From Brugia malayi (Eukaryota > Nematoda > Chromadorea > Rhabditida > Onchocercidae), in NCBI RefSeq assembly GCF_000002995.4, contig NW_025062478.1, positions 2,704,001 to 2,768,000 on the forward strand: a DNA stretch of 64,000 nt. The letters run 5' to 3'. Both the position numbers and the translations under genes were made by a program. The notes beneath the pieces are model-generated. The model saw nothing but the letters and a program-made list of their open reading frames with translations. It did not search any database and had not been told where the DNA came from. Positions within the stretch are counted from its first letter, which is position 1; each line of letters starts with the position of its first letter. Of the stretch, positions 1-10,730 are shown piece by piece.

Positions 1-23
1 CTTAATTGTGTTTTGTTTTTGGG

Positions 24-101
24 TCTCCATTTTATGGTGATGAGATGCACGGTACAAATTTCGATGGAATTGGAGTAGCATTATCGGTCAAGAAGAAATA
101 A
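24..101 (+). pseudogene. Last exon (relict) of a Gly-rich secreted peptide paralogue
   Basis: An open stretch ending in Val-Lys-Lys-Lys and TAA at 99-101 aligns base for base with the second exon of the Gly/Tyr-rich peptide gene at 4767-4836. Both share ATGGTG, a GGAATTGG/GGACTTGG block, AAGAAGAAATAACTGAT versus AAGAAAAAATAACTGAT, and a T-rich stretch just upstream. The glycines are largely replaced, and where the intact gene has TTTTCAG this copy has TTTTTGG, so no clear acceptor remains. The first exon would lie left of the window. It is either a decaying duplicate or a diverged gene spliced at a site I cannot see. Confidence 0.5.
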
Positions 102-486
102 CTGATGTTGGTTTTTACTTCATTTAAGATAATTTTATGCTACTAAGTAAGAATTTGTATAGTGCTTTAGATTTCCTATGCCTAAAAAATTGAATTGTTT
201 AAAAAATCGCACAACAAAAAATTATACTGCATTTCTTAATGATCTGGTTATGACTTAATGATATTCAAATGATCGTATATCGAATATTAACACATTCACT
301 TCTTGGCGCTAATTTCATCGGTTCAACTTTTTCTGAACTATTAATGCATTTTCTTTTGAATGAAAATAAAAAACTGATTTTACTTTTTGATATCACTCAA
401 TAAAATTCCGTCCAAATTTCACAAACTTCGTTTGTCCCCGCAAGCAATTATTTACATTCTAATCAAGAAAAATAGATATTCAATAA

Positions 487-675
487 TCAGTAAAATGCTA
501 TACACCTTGGCCCTCTCATGGGTAATTTGCGCTTTCCTCCTTCGATGTGATAGTCTTTCTTGTCTCTTTTTCCGGAATCAAACCCATATCCTCCGTTAAC
601 GGTCACAACCATAATAGATCCACAAATACCACCCAATGTTAATAAATCAGGTTGACGGATCTGTCCACGACACAA
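487..675 (-). CDS. Possible exon of a Gly-rich, dibasic peptide (uncertain)
   Basis: An open frame of about 60 codons ends with TGA at 487-489. Its base composition is clearly richer in G and C than the surrounding DNA. The product has a hydrophobic stretch (LLTLGGICGSIMVVTV) followed by GGYGFDSGKR and a second GGKRK, which resembles a peptide precursor with dibasic cleavage sites. There is no ATG at the start of the open frame, although an internal one lies in the hydrophobic stretch, and no convincing acceptor or first exon was found. It could be one exon of a real peptide gene, a relict, or chance. It lies next to the Gly-rich peptide duplication. Confidence 0.25.
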   Translation of the reverse strand: MCRGQIRQPDLLTLGGICGSIMVVTVNGGYGFDSGKRDKKDYHIEGGKRKLPMRGPRCIAFY

Positions 676-1204
676 TATTCAATGTCACCAATTAACGGAT
701 CGATTACTTTAATGTGACAGGTGCGCTCGTCCAAAAGTCATTGCTTTGATATTTCTATTAGCTCTGAATTTGCCATAGTTATTCTCGTAGAATAATCAGT
801 ACAAAGTGTTATGGTTATTAGAATTGAGCCATTCGTTATTTCAGTTTTTATAAGTTAATTTGAACTTGGATATACATAGCTTAGCTTTTGAGATAAGCTA
901 TAATCATTGGCGGAATCAGTCGGAGAGGTATGTATAAACGAATAATTGCTGTGTTGGCTAATCTCTGAAAAGCTTACCGACAAATGCGCTACATTTGAAT
1001 TGAGTGCAATTTTCATTCTCAATTCTTCACGAATCAATTGTGCAACAGAAATGATTTTGTGTCTTAAAATAAAGATAATTTTCATCATCTTTTCAAAATT
1101 TCCTTTAGAAAAACATGAAAGATTATTCAATGAAATAGTAAGAATAATTCAATTCATATTTGACAGTTCTTTTGTTCTTTTATTTTAAAATATATTAACA
1201 TAAC

Positions 1205-1365
1205 ATTTACTTGTAATATATTTCAAAGTATCTATGATTATTTAATCTTTGCTAAAGTTAAATTTACTTAATTATAAGATTAAGAATTCATTACAAAGTA
1301 AAAGATTTGAAGTGTTAATGAAAATCAAAGCACTAAGAACTTGCACTCATTTTAAAAACCTAATG
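1205..1365 (+). repeat. Downstream flank shared by the two Gly-rich peptide loci
   Basis: The stretch with CTATGATTATTTAATCTTTGCTAA and GAAAATCAAAGCACTAAGAA recurs in the same orientation at about 4970-5130, downstream of the intact peptide gene, and inverted near 7490-7640. This suggests the peptide gene and its 3' flank were duplicated together, with about 1 kb later placed between the left relict exon and its flank. Confidence 0.6.
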
Positions 1366-2265
1366 AGCTCCATTTCACAGTTTTGTTTTATTTTGAAAAT
1401 TTCCATGAATGTTTGTTAGTCTATGAAATAATCAAAGGAATTTATTGAGGAAATATCATAAATGCTTTGTTGGCTACCATATAGCATTTTTGTGTTTATA
1501 TTCTTTGAATCGTATATTCTTATTGTTCCATAACTCCTCTGATCAAATAAACAATAGCTGATAAACAAAGAATGCGACAAAGTAGAGTTGATCAATGACA
1601 GAATCAGATCCATCCAAAGTTTGATTTTATATCTTTGTTCTACGATTATACACGGAAAGAGAGTTAACTGCTTAGGGAAATGATGAAATTCCATGAGGCA
1701 AAATCTGAAAAAGATTCTGTGTCGATAAATCCCCGAATTTGATCCCTGATCAAGAATTTCTTCAATGAGAAATCAATTAATTGATCAATGAGAAGAAAAT
1801 GGTTTGTTTTAGAAAAAATCGACAAATATTTTAATTTTTTATCTGATATCAACTAATTAATAAGGTTATACCATTCAATATTTGATAATTTCTTATCCTT
1901 AAATTTGCTTCAAAGAAAGTTAAAAACTGATAATAAATCTCACAAAACAATCAATGAAACGATTTTCTCATTCGCACAATATATTTTATGGTTGTGTGAT
2001 ATTTTTTTTTCAAATGTGACCACATACTTTCAGTTGCAAATCGTTTACCTCATGTCATTCTCAATACAAATTAATTTCATACTTGGATTTTTGACATTCC
2101 TTAAGGTAATATAACTGTTATTGCAAGTTGATTGGTGATAAAATATTCTAAAAAAAGAAAAAAACTACTCATTCCTAAAGAAATAATGTCTAAAAAGAAG
2201 AAAAATTCTAAAAAGAAAATCTGAAATCATTTCCACCAGCAAACAATTTTATAATAATATAATAT

Positions 2266-2306
2266 ACCGCCTTTTCTACGTACGTGAATTGCTGTAGAAG
2301 GGCGAT
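2266..2306 (-). other. Conserved hairpin, copy 1
   Basis: Arms 2266-2279 (ACCGCCTTTTCTAC) and 2294-2306 (GTAGAAGGGCGAT) pair around a loop containing TACGTGAATTGC. The same structure recurs at 6571-6611 and 8398-8438. Confidence 0.7.
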
Positions 2307-4505
2307 CGGGATCAGTTTAATAAGTCTCGACATCTCTTCTTCAGCGTCTCCAAAAGTCCACTGTCATCATTTCCCTCCACAGACAAATAATTCTCTTTTA
2401 ATGTTTTATCTTATGGCAAAGAAATAAAATCAAATATTGAATGGATTTGATTCTTCGACTGATCAATTTTGCTTTATTCTTTGGTTATTATTTGAAGTTC
2501 GAATTGTGAAGCAGAAAAGAGATCAATTTCTTTTACAATACTGTTACAATGAATAAATCACTAAGATAAAAGCATTTCACGTTTTCACGTCAAAATTGAG
2601 AGTACCTTACAATTGATAAATAAACTTTTCTACCTTTAAAGCAAATGATTTTCGTCTTCCATAGAAATTTGTTTAAAATTGTTCAAACACTTTGATTTTA
2701 TATCTTTGTCTAAGGCAATAATGAAAAGTTGTATAATTACTTAGGATGAAGGATCCGTATAGAAATGCTTTCAATGTGATTTTAAAAGGTTAAGATTTGA
2801 AATATTTCTTAGTGATTTCACTCGGGATGGAAAGTATTTGTGATTATTTCTAATGGAAACATTTATGCGACCTAAAAATATGATAAAATTAAATATCCAT
2901 AAAATCATATTATCTCCTACATTCATCAATTCAAGATGAAAGATTGCTTGGAACAAATTAATATCTCAACGTTTGCTTCAGAAAACTTTAAAGAATTTTA
3001 GAAAAATTAGTCTGTCACCTAAATTATGTGTCAAACAATATATAATTTTTATTATTTTGCTGTTCCTTCCTGTAAATAAACTGATAATCTTGTTTACTTG
3101 ACATGAAATGACATTGTTTAAGTATTAATACTTGTCGTATTTGTTCTTTCATTAATTTTATACAAAACTAAACTGAAATGCCATATGAATAGAATACTGT
3201 AATTTCAGTAATGTAACACTTATAATTATCGATAAAATTTATGGATTGTAAGTTTCAGAATAAAGTGAAAATAAAAAGATTTATTAATATTGCAAGAGTG
3301 AATTCTTTGTTTTCATTCCTTCTAAATTCTTATCCATTTCATTGTATACGTGAACTTCTATTAATATAGACGTTATTACGTATCCAACGTTTCTACGTCA
3401 TTTTACACATTATATGATAAGTGAGCATGTACTGGTAATAACGAATAGTTTAGATATGTTTTTTTCTATTTTCAAATTAAATGAGAGATTCGGTCAAAAA
3501 TCATTTTCATACAAATAAACAGAAATGCGCAAAGTGCAATAACTGTATTCGGAATGGCGACGTCTTTCGTTTCAAAGATAATGAATACTGAACAATCATT
3601 GCATTCTAAAATTCTGTCTTATCGGAAAAATTATAAGTATTATGAAAAATTATCCAAAATTCGGAAAAATTTCCGGAAATCTTCTTCTTTGAGGAATTTC
3701 AGAAAATCTAGCGCTAATATGCTAATTTAATTATTATATATACTGAATGACATTTTACACAAAATTATTTTGTTATTGCAATATGAGCAAGTGTTCCATT
3801 CTGAACTGGAATTCGTAATAGGAACTTAAAGTGTGAAAATTTCTCGTTTATTTGAGAAATTGTATTTACTAAAATAAATTTTCTTTTTCTGATCAATTTT
3901 AAATTTGGGTGTAAATTTTTGTAGTGCTAGAGAACTCTCTAATTTAGTAAAAACTTGAAAAACATTTAATGAAGGCGTGAAAGAGGCGGAAACTTACAGT
4001 AGCATTCATATTGCGCAGTTTATAAAACTTCGCATAACATAAACTGTTTTTTATTTTTCAACATTCATTGTTGGATGGAGCTGTTCAAATTTTATTTTCT
4101 ATTTAATTTGCAATAATAATTTTGCTATAACCTTAATTTGATTTTATTAGCAAAAAATTTATCTTAATGTCTCAAATTTGCTAAAATACCGAATTCTATC
4201 TAGCAAATGCATTTATATTAGCACGAAATACTTTTTTCCGAATACTTTTCATTTATATTTGATCCTTTTTTTGTTAGAAAGGAATTATTCTGGAATTTAT
4301 AATTTTCTGGAAAGTATGAATGATTTGATCTGCATTTTTATTACTACAAAAAGACGACGAATTTTTATAATACTTTCAGTTAGTTACATATTATTTCAAA
4401 TACTTAAAATCTTCAATTGAAACTTTATTCAGCGTAATCTTTTTAATAATTCAAGCGTTTCCTTCCTCTTTCATATTCGTATTTTTCAGAACAAAAATAT
4501 CATTC

Positions 4506-4507
4506 AG
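4506..4507 (+). other. Likely spliced-leader acceptor of the Gly/Tyr-rich peptide gene
   Basis: ATCATTCAG ends 17 bases before the ATG at 4525 with no upstream coding exon in sight; TTTTTCAG at about 4482-4489 is an alternative. Confidence 0.4.
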
Positions 4508-4524
4508 GTGAATAATAGATTTTA

Positions 4525-4836
4525 ATGGAAGGCACAAAAAGTATTTTGGTGTTACTGGTTATCCTATTGTTATTTGAATATGTGGAATCTTATGGTTGGG
4601 GATACCCAGGTGGATATTACGGTGGTTACAGGCCTTACGGTGGATACGGGCCTTACGGTGGATATAGACCCGGATGGTAAATTACAGTTTTGTAAATTTG
4701 TGAAATTTGAATATGGGAAATGACATTTTGAGTTGATATTTTATGTTTAATTGTTTTAATTTTCAGGGGTTATGGTGGTGGAATGTTTGGTCGAGGATTT
4801 GGTGGACTTGGCTCGCTGCTTGGCAAGAAAAAATAA
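4525..4836 (+). CDS. Secreted Gly/Tyr-rich peptide (YGGYG type)
   Basis: Two exons, 4525-4676 and 4767-4836, encode 73 residues. The intron has a GTAAAT donor and a TTTTCAG acceptor, and the frame is kept (a split Trp). Residues 1-22 form a classic signal peptide with a Leu/Val/Ile core ending VES. The mature part is repetitive: YGWGYPGGYYGG, RPYGGYGPYGGY and RPGW, then GYGGGMFGRGFGG and a Lys-Lys-Lys tail. If the intron were not removed, a TAA directly after Trp51 would give a 51-residue form. Nematode peptides with Gly-Tyr-Gly-Gly runs include the epidermal antimicrobial nlp/caenacin class, which this resembles only in composition and layout. A role in cuticle or host defence is inference. 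A relict paralogue exon lies at 24-101, and inverted repeats flank the gene on both sides. Confidence 0.8.
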
Positions 4837-4969
4837 CTGATTTTTTGTTTTTTTTTTTTTTTTATTGTCAGGTATTAAATCTGAAAGAACTAATATCAAA
4901 TTCAAATGTTAGTACAACTAGTATTAATAAACTAATATTTATCATTGAACTACGACTTATTTTAATGTA

Positions 4970-5130
4970 TATATGTATTTCAGAGCATTCTATGATTTTT
5001 GCTAAGATTAAATTTATTTGATCATAAGAATAAAAGTTGTAGAAACAGTTATTACATAAGATAAGCCTAGTGGAAGATTGGAATTGTTCGTGAAAATCAA
5101 AGTACTAAGAAGTAACACACATTTTAAATA
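4970..5130 (+). repeat. Direct copy of the 1205-1365 flank
   Basis: Shares CTATGATTTTTGCTAAGATTAAATTTA and GAAAATCAAAGTACTAAGAA with the left copy in the same orientation, about 140 bases after the peptide stop codon. Confidence 0.55.
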
Positions 5131-5869
5131 CATTTAATTTACAAATATTTTAACTTATTTTAATAATTTTAAATCTATTGATGTCATATTGTACATATCT
5201 AAAATATAAACTCACTTATGCAATCACAGAATACTATAACTTATCATAACCAAAGTTATACACTTACCATAATATAATCTTTAAAAAAGAAATAAACGAA
5301 TAATTGTAATTATTTTCCAACTATTCTCATTTTGTTTTATGTTAAATTCACTGAAATGAAATTATTTGCTACCTAATTTGCAAAAAAAAAAAGTTCAAAA
5401 ATAGAAAAAATAGAAAAGTATGGAGTAAAACAGGACAAAATATAATGAAATTTATAATGTCCATAAAGTTATACCTCTTGCATAATTGAAATCTAATTAA
5501 AGATGATACTAGTTTAGGTGATCAATCAATCTAAAGGCTTCGATATGATTCCCTTTTAAGATTCGTTTCAATTTTTGTACATCATTTCCATAAATAGTAT
5601 CATCTCTTTTCAAGTATTACTTAGAATAACGACACATAATCAAATTTTGAAGTATATGATTCTGAACTTTGTCAATCTAATTTTGTTGTGTTCGTTTATT
5701 AGCAATAATTATTGCTTTTTGATCAGCAAAATAGAGTTGTGAGATAAGAAGCAAAAAAATTACTCAATAATGGAAACCTCAATCAATTGAAATGTTGAAA
5801 TGTCAGTCGGTAAAGCTTTTAGAAGTTAATCAATATAGCACTTGCTCTTTCATGTATATCCGTCAAATA

Positions 5870-6620
5870 TGAATTGAATTATCCCTAATAATTCGTTGAA
5901 AGATCTTTCAAGTTTTTCCAAAGGAAATTTTGAAAAGATGATGAAAATTATTTTTATTTTAAGACACAAAATCATTTCTCTTGCACAATTGATTCTTGAA
6001 GAATTGAGAATGCCAGCGCATTTGTCGGTAAGCTTTTCAGAGATTAGCCAACATAGCAATTATTCGTTTATACACACCTCTCCGACTGATTCCGCCAATG
6101 ATTATAGCTTATCTCAAAAGCTAAGCTATGTATATGAAATTTTTACAAAACATCTGTTACAATTATTTCATTTTTTTGAACAACTTTCAACGATTGTGCA
6201 TTGGAAAACCAAAATGATTTGCTTTAAAGGTAGAAAACGTTTATTCATAAATTGTAAGGTACTCTCAATTTTGACGTGAAAACGTGAAATGCTTTTATCT
6301 TAGTGATTTATTCATTGTAACAGTATTGTAAAAGAAATTGATCTCTTTTCTGCTTCACAATTCGAACTGCAAATGATAACCAAAGAATAAAACAAAGTTG
6401 ATCAGTCGAAGAATCAAATCCATCCAATATTTGATTTTATTTCTTTGCCATAAGATAAAACATTAAAAGAGTATTATTTGTCTGAGGAGGGAAATGATGA
6501 CGGTAGAATATTTGGGGATTCTGAAGGAAACGAAAGGACGAAAGATGTTGAAAACATTAAACTGATCCCGACCGCCCTTCAATAGCATTTCACGTACGTA
6601 AGAAGGGCGGTATAATTTTT
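5870..6620 (+). repeat. Repeat unit A, first copy
   Basis: Nearly the same sequence recurs in direct orientation at 7680-8440. Both copies contain an identical run from about 6020 to 6470 (GTAAGCTTTTCAGAGATTAGC onward). The open frames inside (for example 5896-6279) are AT-driven, differ in length between copies and have no recognisable domain, so I do not call genes. The last 100 bases differ most between the copies. Confidence 0.8.
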
Positions 6621-7975
6621 ATTATAGAATTGTTCGCTGATGGAAATGATTTCAGATTTCTTTTTTAGATATTACTGAGTTGTTTTTTTCTTTTTTCAGA
6701 ATATTTTTATCACCAATCAACTTGCAATAACAGTTATATTACCTTAAGGAATGTCAAAAATCCAAGTATGAAATTAATTTGTATTGAGAATGACATGAGG
6801 TAAACGATTTGCAACTGAAAGTATGTGGTCACATTTGAAAAAAAAATATCACACAACCATAAAATATATTGTGCGAATGAGAAAATCGTTTCATTGATTC
6901 TTTTGTGAGATTTATTATCAGTTTTTAACTTTCTTTGAAGCAAATTTAAGGATAAGAAATTATCAAATATTGAATGGTATAACCTTATTAATTAGTTGAT
7001 ATCAGATAAAAAATTAAAATATTTGTCGATTTTTTCTAAAACAAACCATTTTCTTCTCATTGATCAATTAATTGATTTCTCATTGAAGAAATTCTTGATC
7101 AGGGATCAATTTCGGGGATTTTTCGTCACGGAATCTTTTTCAGATTTTCCCTCATGGAATTTCTTCATCATTTCCCTAAGCAGTTAGCTCTCTTTCCGTG
7201 TATAATCGTAGAACAAAGATATAAAATCAAACTTTGGATGGATCTGATTCTGTCATTGATCAACTCTACTTTGTCGCATTCTTTGTTTACCAGCTATTGT
7301 TTATTTGATCAGAGGAGTGATGGAACAATAAGAATATACGATTCCAAGAATATAAACACAAAAATGCTATATGGTAGCCAACAAAGCATTTATGATATTT
7401 CCTCAATAAATTCCTTTGATTATTTCATAGACTAACAAACATTCATGGAAATTTTCAAAATAAAACAAAACTGTGAAATGGAGCTCATTAGGTTTTTAAA
7501 ATGAGTGCAAGTTCTTAGTGCTTTGTTCAAAATCTTTTACTGTGTAATGATTCTTTCTACTATTAATCTTATAATTAAGTAAATTTAATTTTAGTAAAAA
7601 TTGAATAATTAAATATACTCTGACATATATTAAGTTAACGTTATGTTAATATATTTTAAAATAAAAGAACAAAAGAACTGTCAAATATGAATTGGATTAT
7701 TCTTATTGATTCGTTGAATAATCTTTCAAGTTTTTCTAAAGGAAATTTTGAAAATATGATGAAAATTATTTTTATTTTAAGACACAAAATCATTTCTCTT
7801 GCACAATTGATTCATGAAGAATTGAAAATGAAAATTGCACTCAATTCAAATGCCAATGCATTTGTCGGTAAGCTTTTCAGAGATTAGCCAACATAGCAAT
7901 TATTCGTTTATACACACCTCTCCGACTGATTCCGCCAATGATTATAGCTTATCTCAAAAGCTAAGCTATGTATAT
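6215..7975 (+). repeat. Right arm of the 1.8-kb inverted duplication
   Basis: The counterpart of 868-2650, spanning the second half of unit A, a middle part (6625-7670) and the first half of the second unit A. The middle part at 7160-7320 is itself a distant inverted relative of the unit A end: CATCATTTCCCT, then ATAAAATCAAA, TGGATGGAT and TGATCAAC appear in the same order in the reverse complement of 6390-6500. Confidence 0.8.
6571..6611 (+). other. Conserved hairpin, copy 2
   Basis: Perfect 10-bp arms, ACCGCCCTTC at 6571-6580 and GAAGGGCGGT at 6602-6611, enclose a 21-base loop with TTCACGTACGTA. Confidence 0.75.
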
Positions 7976-8440
7976 GAAATTTTTACAAAACATCTGTTAC
8001 AATTATTTCATTTTTTTGAACAACTTTCAACGATTGTGCATTGGAAAACCAAAATGATTTGCTTTAAAGGTAGAAAACGTTTATTCATAAATTGTAAGGT
8101 ACTCTCAATTTTGACGTGAAAACGTGAAATGCTTTTATCTTAGTGATTTATTCATTGTAACAGTATTGTAAAAGTAATTGATCTCTTTTCTGCTTCACAA
8201 TTCGAACTGCAAATGATAACCAAAGAATAAAACAAAGTTGATCAGTCGAAGAATCAAATCCATCCAATATTTGATTTTATTTCTTTGCCATAAGATAAAA
8301 CATTAAAAGAGAATTATTTGTCTGTGGAGGGAAATGATGACAGTGGACTTTTGGAGACGCTGAAGAAGAGATGTCGAGACTTATTAAACTGATCCCGATC
8401 GCCCTTCTACAGCAATTCACGTACGTAGAAAAGGCGATAC
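7680..8440 (+). repeat. Repeat unit A, second copy
   Basis: Direct repeat of 5870-6620. It carries about 25 extra bases near 7825-7855 that are present in the left arm but absent from the first copy. Its last 100 bases match the left arm better than the first copy does. Homology ends just after the third hairpin near 8443. Confidence 0.8.
8398..8438 (+). other. Conserved hairpin, copy 3
   Basis: ATCGCCCTTCTAC at 8398-8410 pairs with GTAGAAAAGGCGAT at 8425-8438, with a loop AGCAATTCACGTAC. Relative to copy 2 one C-G pair has become T-A. Confidence 0.75.
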
Positions 8441-8444
8441 AGTT

Positions 8445-10705
8445 TCACGCCTATCATTTTCCATCATCGTTGTAGTATCATAATTATCAGAGACTGAAAC
8501 AATTCTGAGCGTTGCTGAAGAATTCTGTGTAAGTGTTTCGATAATATTTTCATGTTTTCCTATACGGTTAAACAGAACAGAGTTCCATCTAACGCTAAAA
8601 CCTATCAGTACGATACGAATCTATGGTGATCTATAAGCATAGGTCATAGTGATTTTAGTATGTTCTCCGATGTGTGGAAGAAAAATACTTAGCTATGAAT
8701 AAACTGACATTATATTCTCTGTTGGAATTTGGAAAAATAAACTCAATTTCAATATTTTAGAATTTTTAAAAATAAACTTAGCAATTCGAATATAAAATAT
8801 ATAAATATAAAATACATTCTATGTCCATTGTACTCGTTGATGAACTATACATTTTCGATACGAATATTAGTTTTATTGTAAGTAACGCTATGATAAATAT
8901 ATATTATTAGTAGGAGCAATGGCATCATATGAAAGAGCATTATTATTAATAAACAAATAATTTTATCTCATTTTTGTAACTTTTTCGAAATTTGTTTTTA
9001 ACACTTTTTTCAGATTTTTTCTCGTACTTTTTTAAATGCAATCCTCTGATGTTTACTGTTGATCATATAGAAATAGAAATGAAATTGAACAGAATGGATT
9101 ACATTTTGAATTGTAAACAAATAAATACTGAACTGAGTTTCATGTGTACATTGAGAAGTTAATCTCATAATTAATAATTAATAATAACGGTAATAATAAT
9201 AATAATAATTCTAGATGCAAGCATGCATCCTACCAATGTGATTTCTATATAAATTGATTCAATTGATTAGTGGAGATTATACTTCAATTCGATTCAATTG
9301 ATCAGTACAGATTATCAGTAAATGTTAAAGTCGAAATTGATGGTTTTATTACCTGAAAAATTACTTATCATAATTATTTTTCCTATAATCAAGACTGTTA
9401 AAATTGTTTGAAAGCATTTCTTAGTCGTTGTCATTTGACTGCAAAATTTAATTGGTAAGGAAAGAAAAAAAAAAAAAAAAAACTGAAAGAATCAGTTCAA
9501 ATAATTCGCATAAACTTATGACTACTTTTTAACAGATAAAACATTTTAGTAATCTATAATAGCTATGCAATAAATTTAGAATAGGAAATTATGATTTCAA
9601 CAAGAAAAAGAAGAAAGATAAAAATATTACGTATTACTTAGTTTGCATAAAATATCAGATCAGCAGAATAATCTTAAAGAAACATTAACAATAACAAAGA
9701 TAATGTAAACTGTCCTATTGTTTTCAATAATTTTCTCCTTACTATTTTGCTTCAATAATAAATTTCAATTCAATCATCCATAATACATTAAATAATGAGT
9801 AAATACTTATCCATCGAATTTAAATGTGTAAAAAAAAAAAAAAAAGGAAAAGAAACCTTTTCAGGATTGTTCATATATTGTAAGAATATCAATGATATTT
9901 TCATTCATAAAATCACATTTCTTTCATTTGATAGAAGAGAAAAGAAAAAAATTGTTATAAATTGTTGGGCTGAAATGGTTTATAGTTTAAAAAATTTATC
10001 AATTTAAGAATATTTTTTATGAAAATTTACAAAAGAAAAAATACTTTTCCACTTTTAAATTGCAGAAGAAAGCAAGGAAAGAGTAAAAAAGACAAAAAAT
10101 AAGAAAAGAGGAAGAGAGGGAGAGGAAAAGAAGGAAAATGAAAGTGTGACAGTGAGAAAAATAGCACAAAGAAGAAATATTCAGATAACTTTTCCACTGG
10201 TGGGATGGCAATTTTCACAATGACCTTTGGTCAAATAACGAAGTAAATGAAAATTAAAATTTAAATTCAATTTGTGTTTGTTTTGATATTGGGGTTCGAC
10301 CTTTAACCTTTTGTCAGTCCTTATAGTACGGATGGAATAAGTTGTTCGTCATTGTTATTATTGATAGAAAGGAGCAATTTTTGCTTTTTTAATTAATTTG
10401 AATATATGCTTAGTTCACATATGATGTAATTATTTGATAAAGTTTACATATGAGGTAATTATTGATATATTTCTGTGAAACATGGCGAAGATAAGGAAAG
10501 ATATTGTCAGAGTAAAATAATAGAATCAGTGCTGTGTAATTAAGCGGTCTTTGCTTATATTGTTCAATGTTTTCTTTGTAATCAACTGATTTGATCAAGT
10601 TTTACTGGTGCTAGTTATTTAATCCAAATTATTCGTAAACTGTTTTATTACTAAAACGATAGAGAAATTTTCACTATTGTTTTCACTAATTAAAATTTGT
10701 TAAAA
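8445..10705. other. Non-coding stretch before MCMBP
   Basis: AT-rich DNA with short TAA runs near 9170-9212, an A18 run near 9465-9482, an A15 run near 9831-9845 and a purine-rich tract at 10060-10150. A duplicated motif (TTCAATTGATTAGT.. and TTCAATTGATCAGT..) lies at 9256-9310. I see no supported gene here. Confidence 0.6.
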
Positions 10706-10710
10706 GTTTC

Positions 10711-10712
10711 AG
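10711..10712 (+). other. Likely spliced-leader acceptor of MCMBP
   Basis: AAAAGTTTCAG ends 18 bases before the ATG at 10731, with no coding exon upstream. Confidence 0.55.
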
Positions 10713-10730
10713 TTACCTTTTCTGTAAAAC

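Larger units (their letters stand above)
868..2650 (-). repeat. Left arm of a 1.8-kb imperfect inverted duplication
   Basis: Read in reverse complement, this segment matches 6215-7975 nearly throughout: translated on opposite strands, 1416-1852 and 6996-7435 give almost the same peptides, as do 855-1130 and 7705-7960. Homology starts abruptly near 868 and fades near 2650. The 2262-2650 part resembles 8060-8440 more than 6190-6620, so the arm is a mosaic. I see no transposase and no clear target-site duplication. Confidence 0.8.

Noticed and set aside
5896..8119. Several similar open frames (FSKGNFE.., HLSVSFSEIS..) as genes
   Set aside because: They follow from the repeat copies, are interrupted differently in each copy, have no splice pattern and no recognisable domain.
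10290..10305. GGGGTTCGACCTTTAACC as a tRNA T-arm
   Set aside because: No A box, acceptor stem or anticodon arm can be found upstream.
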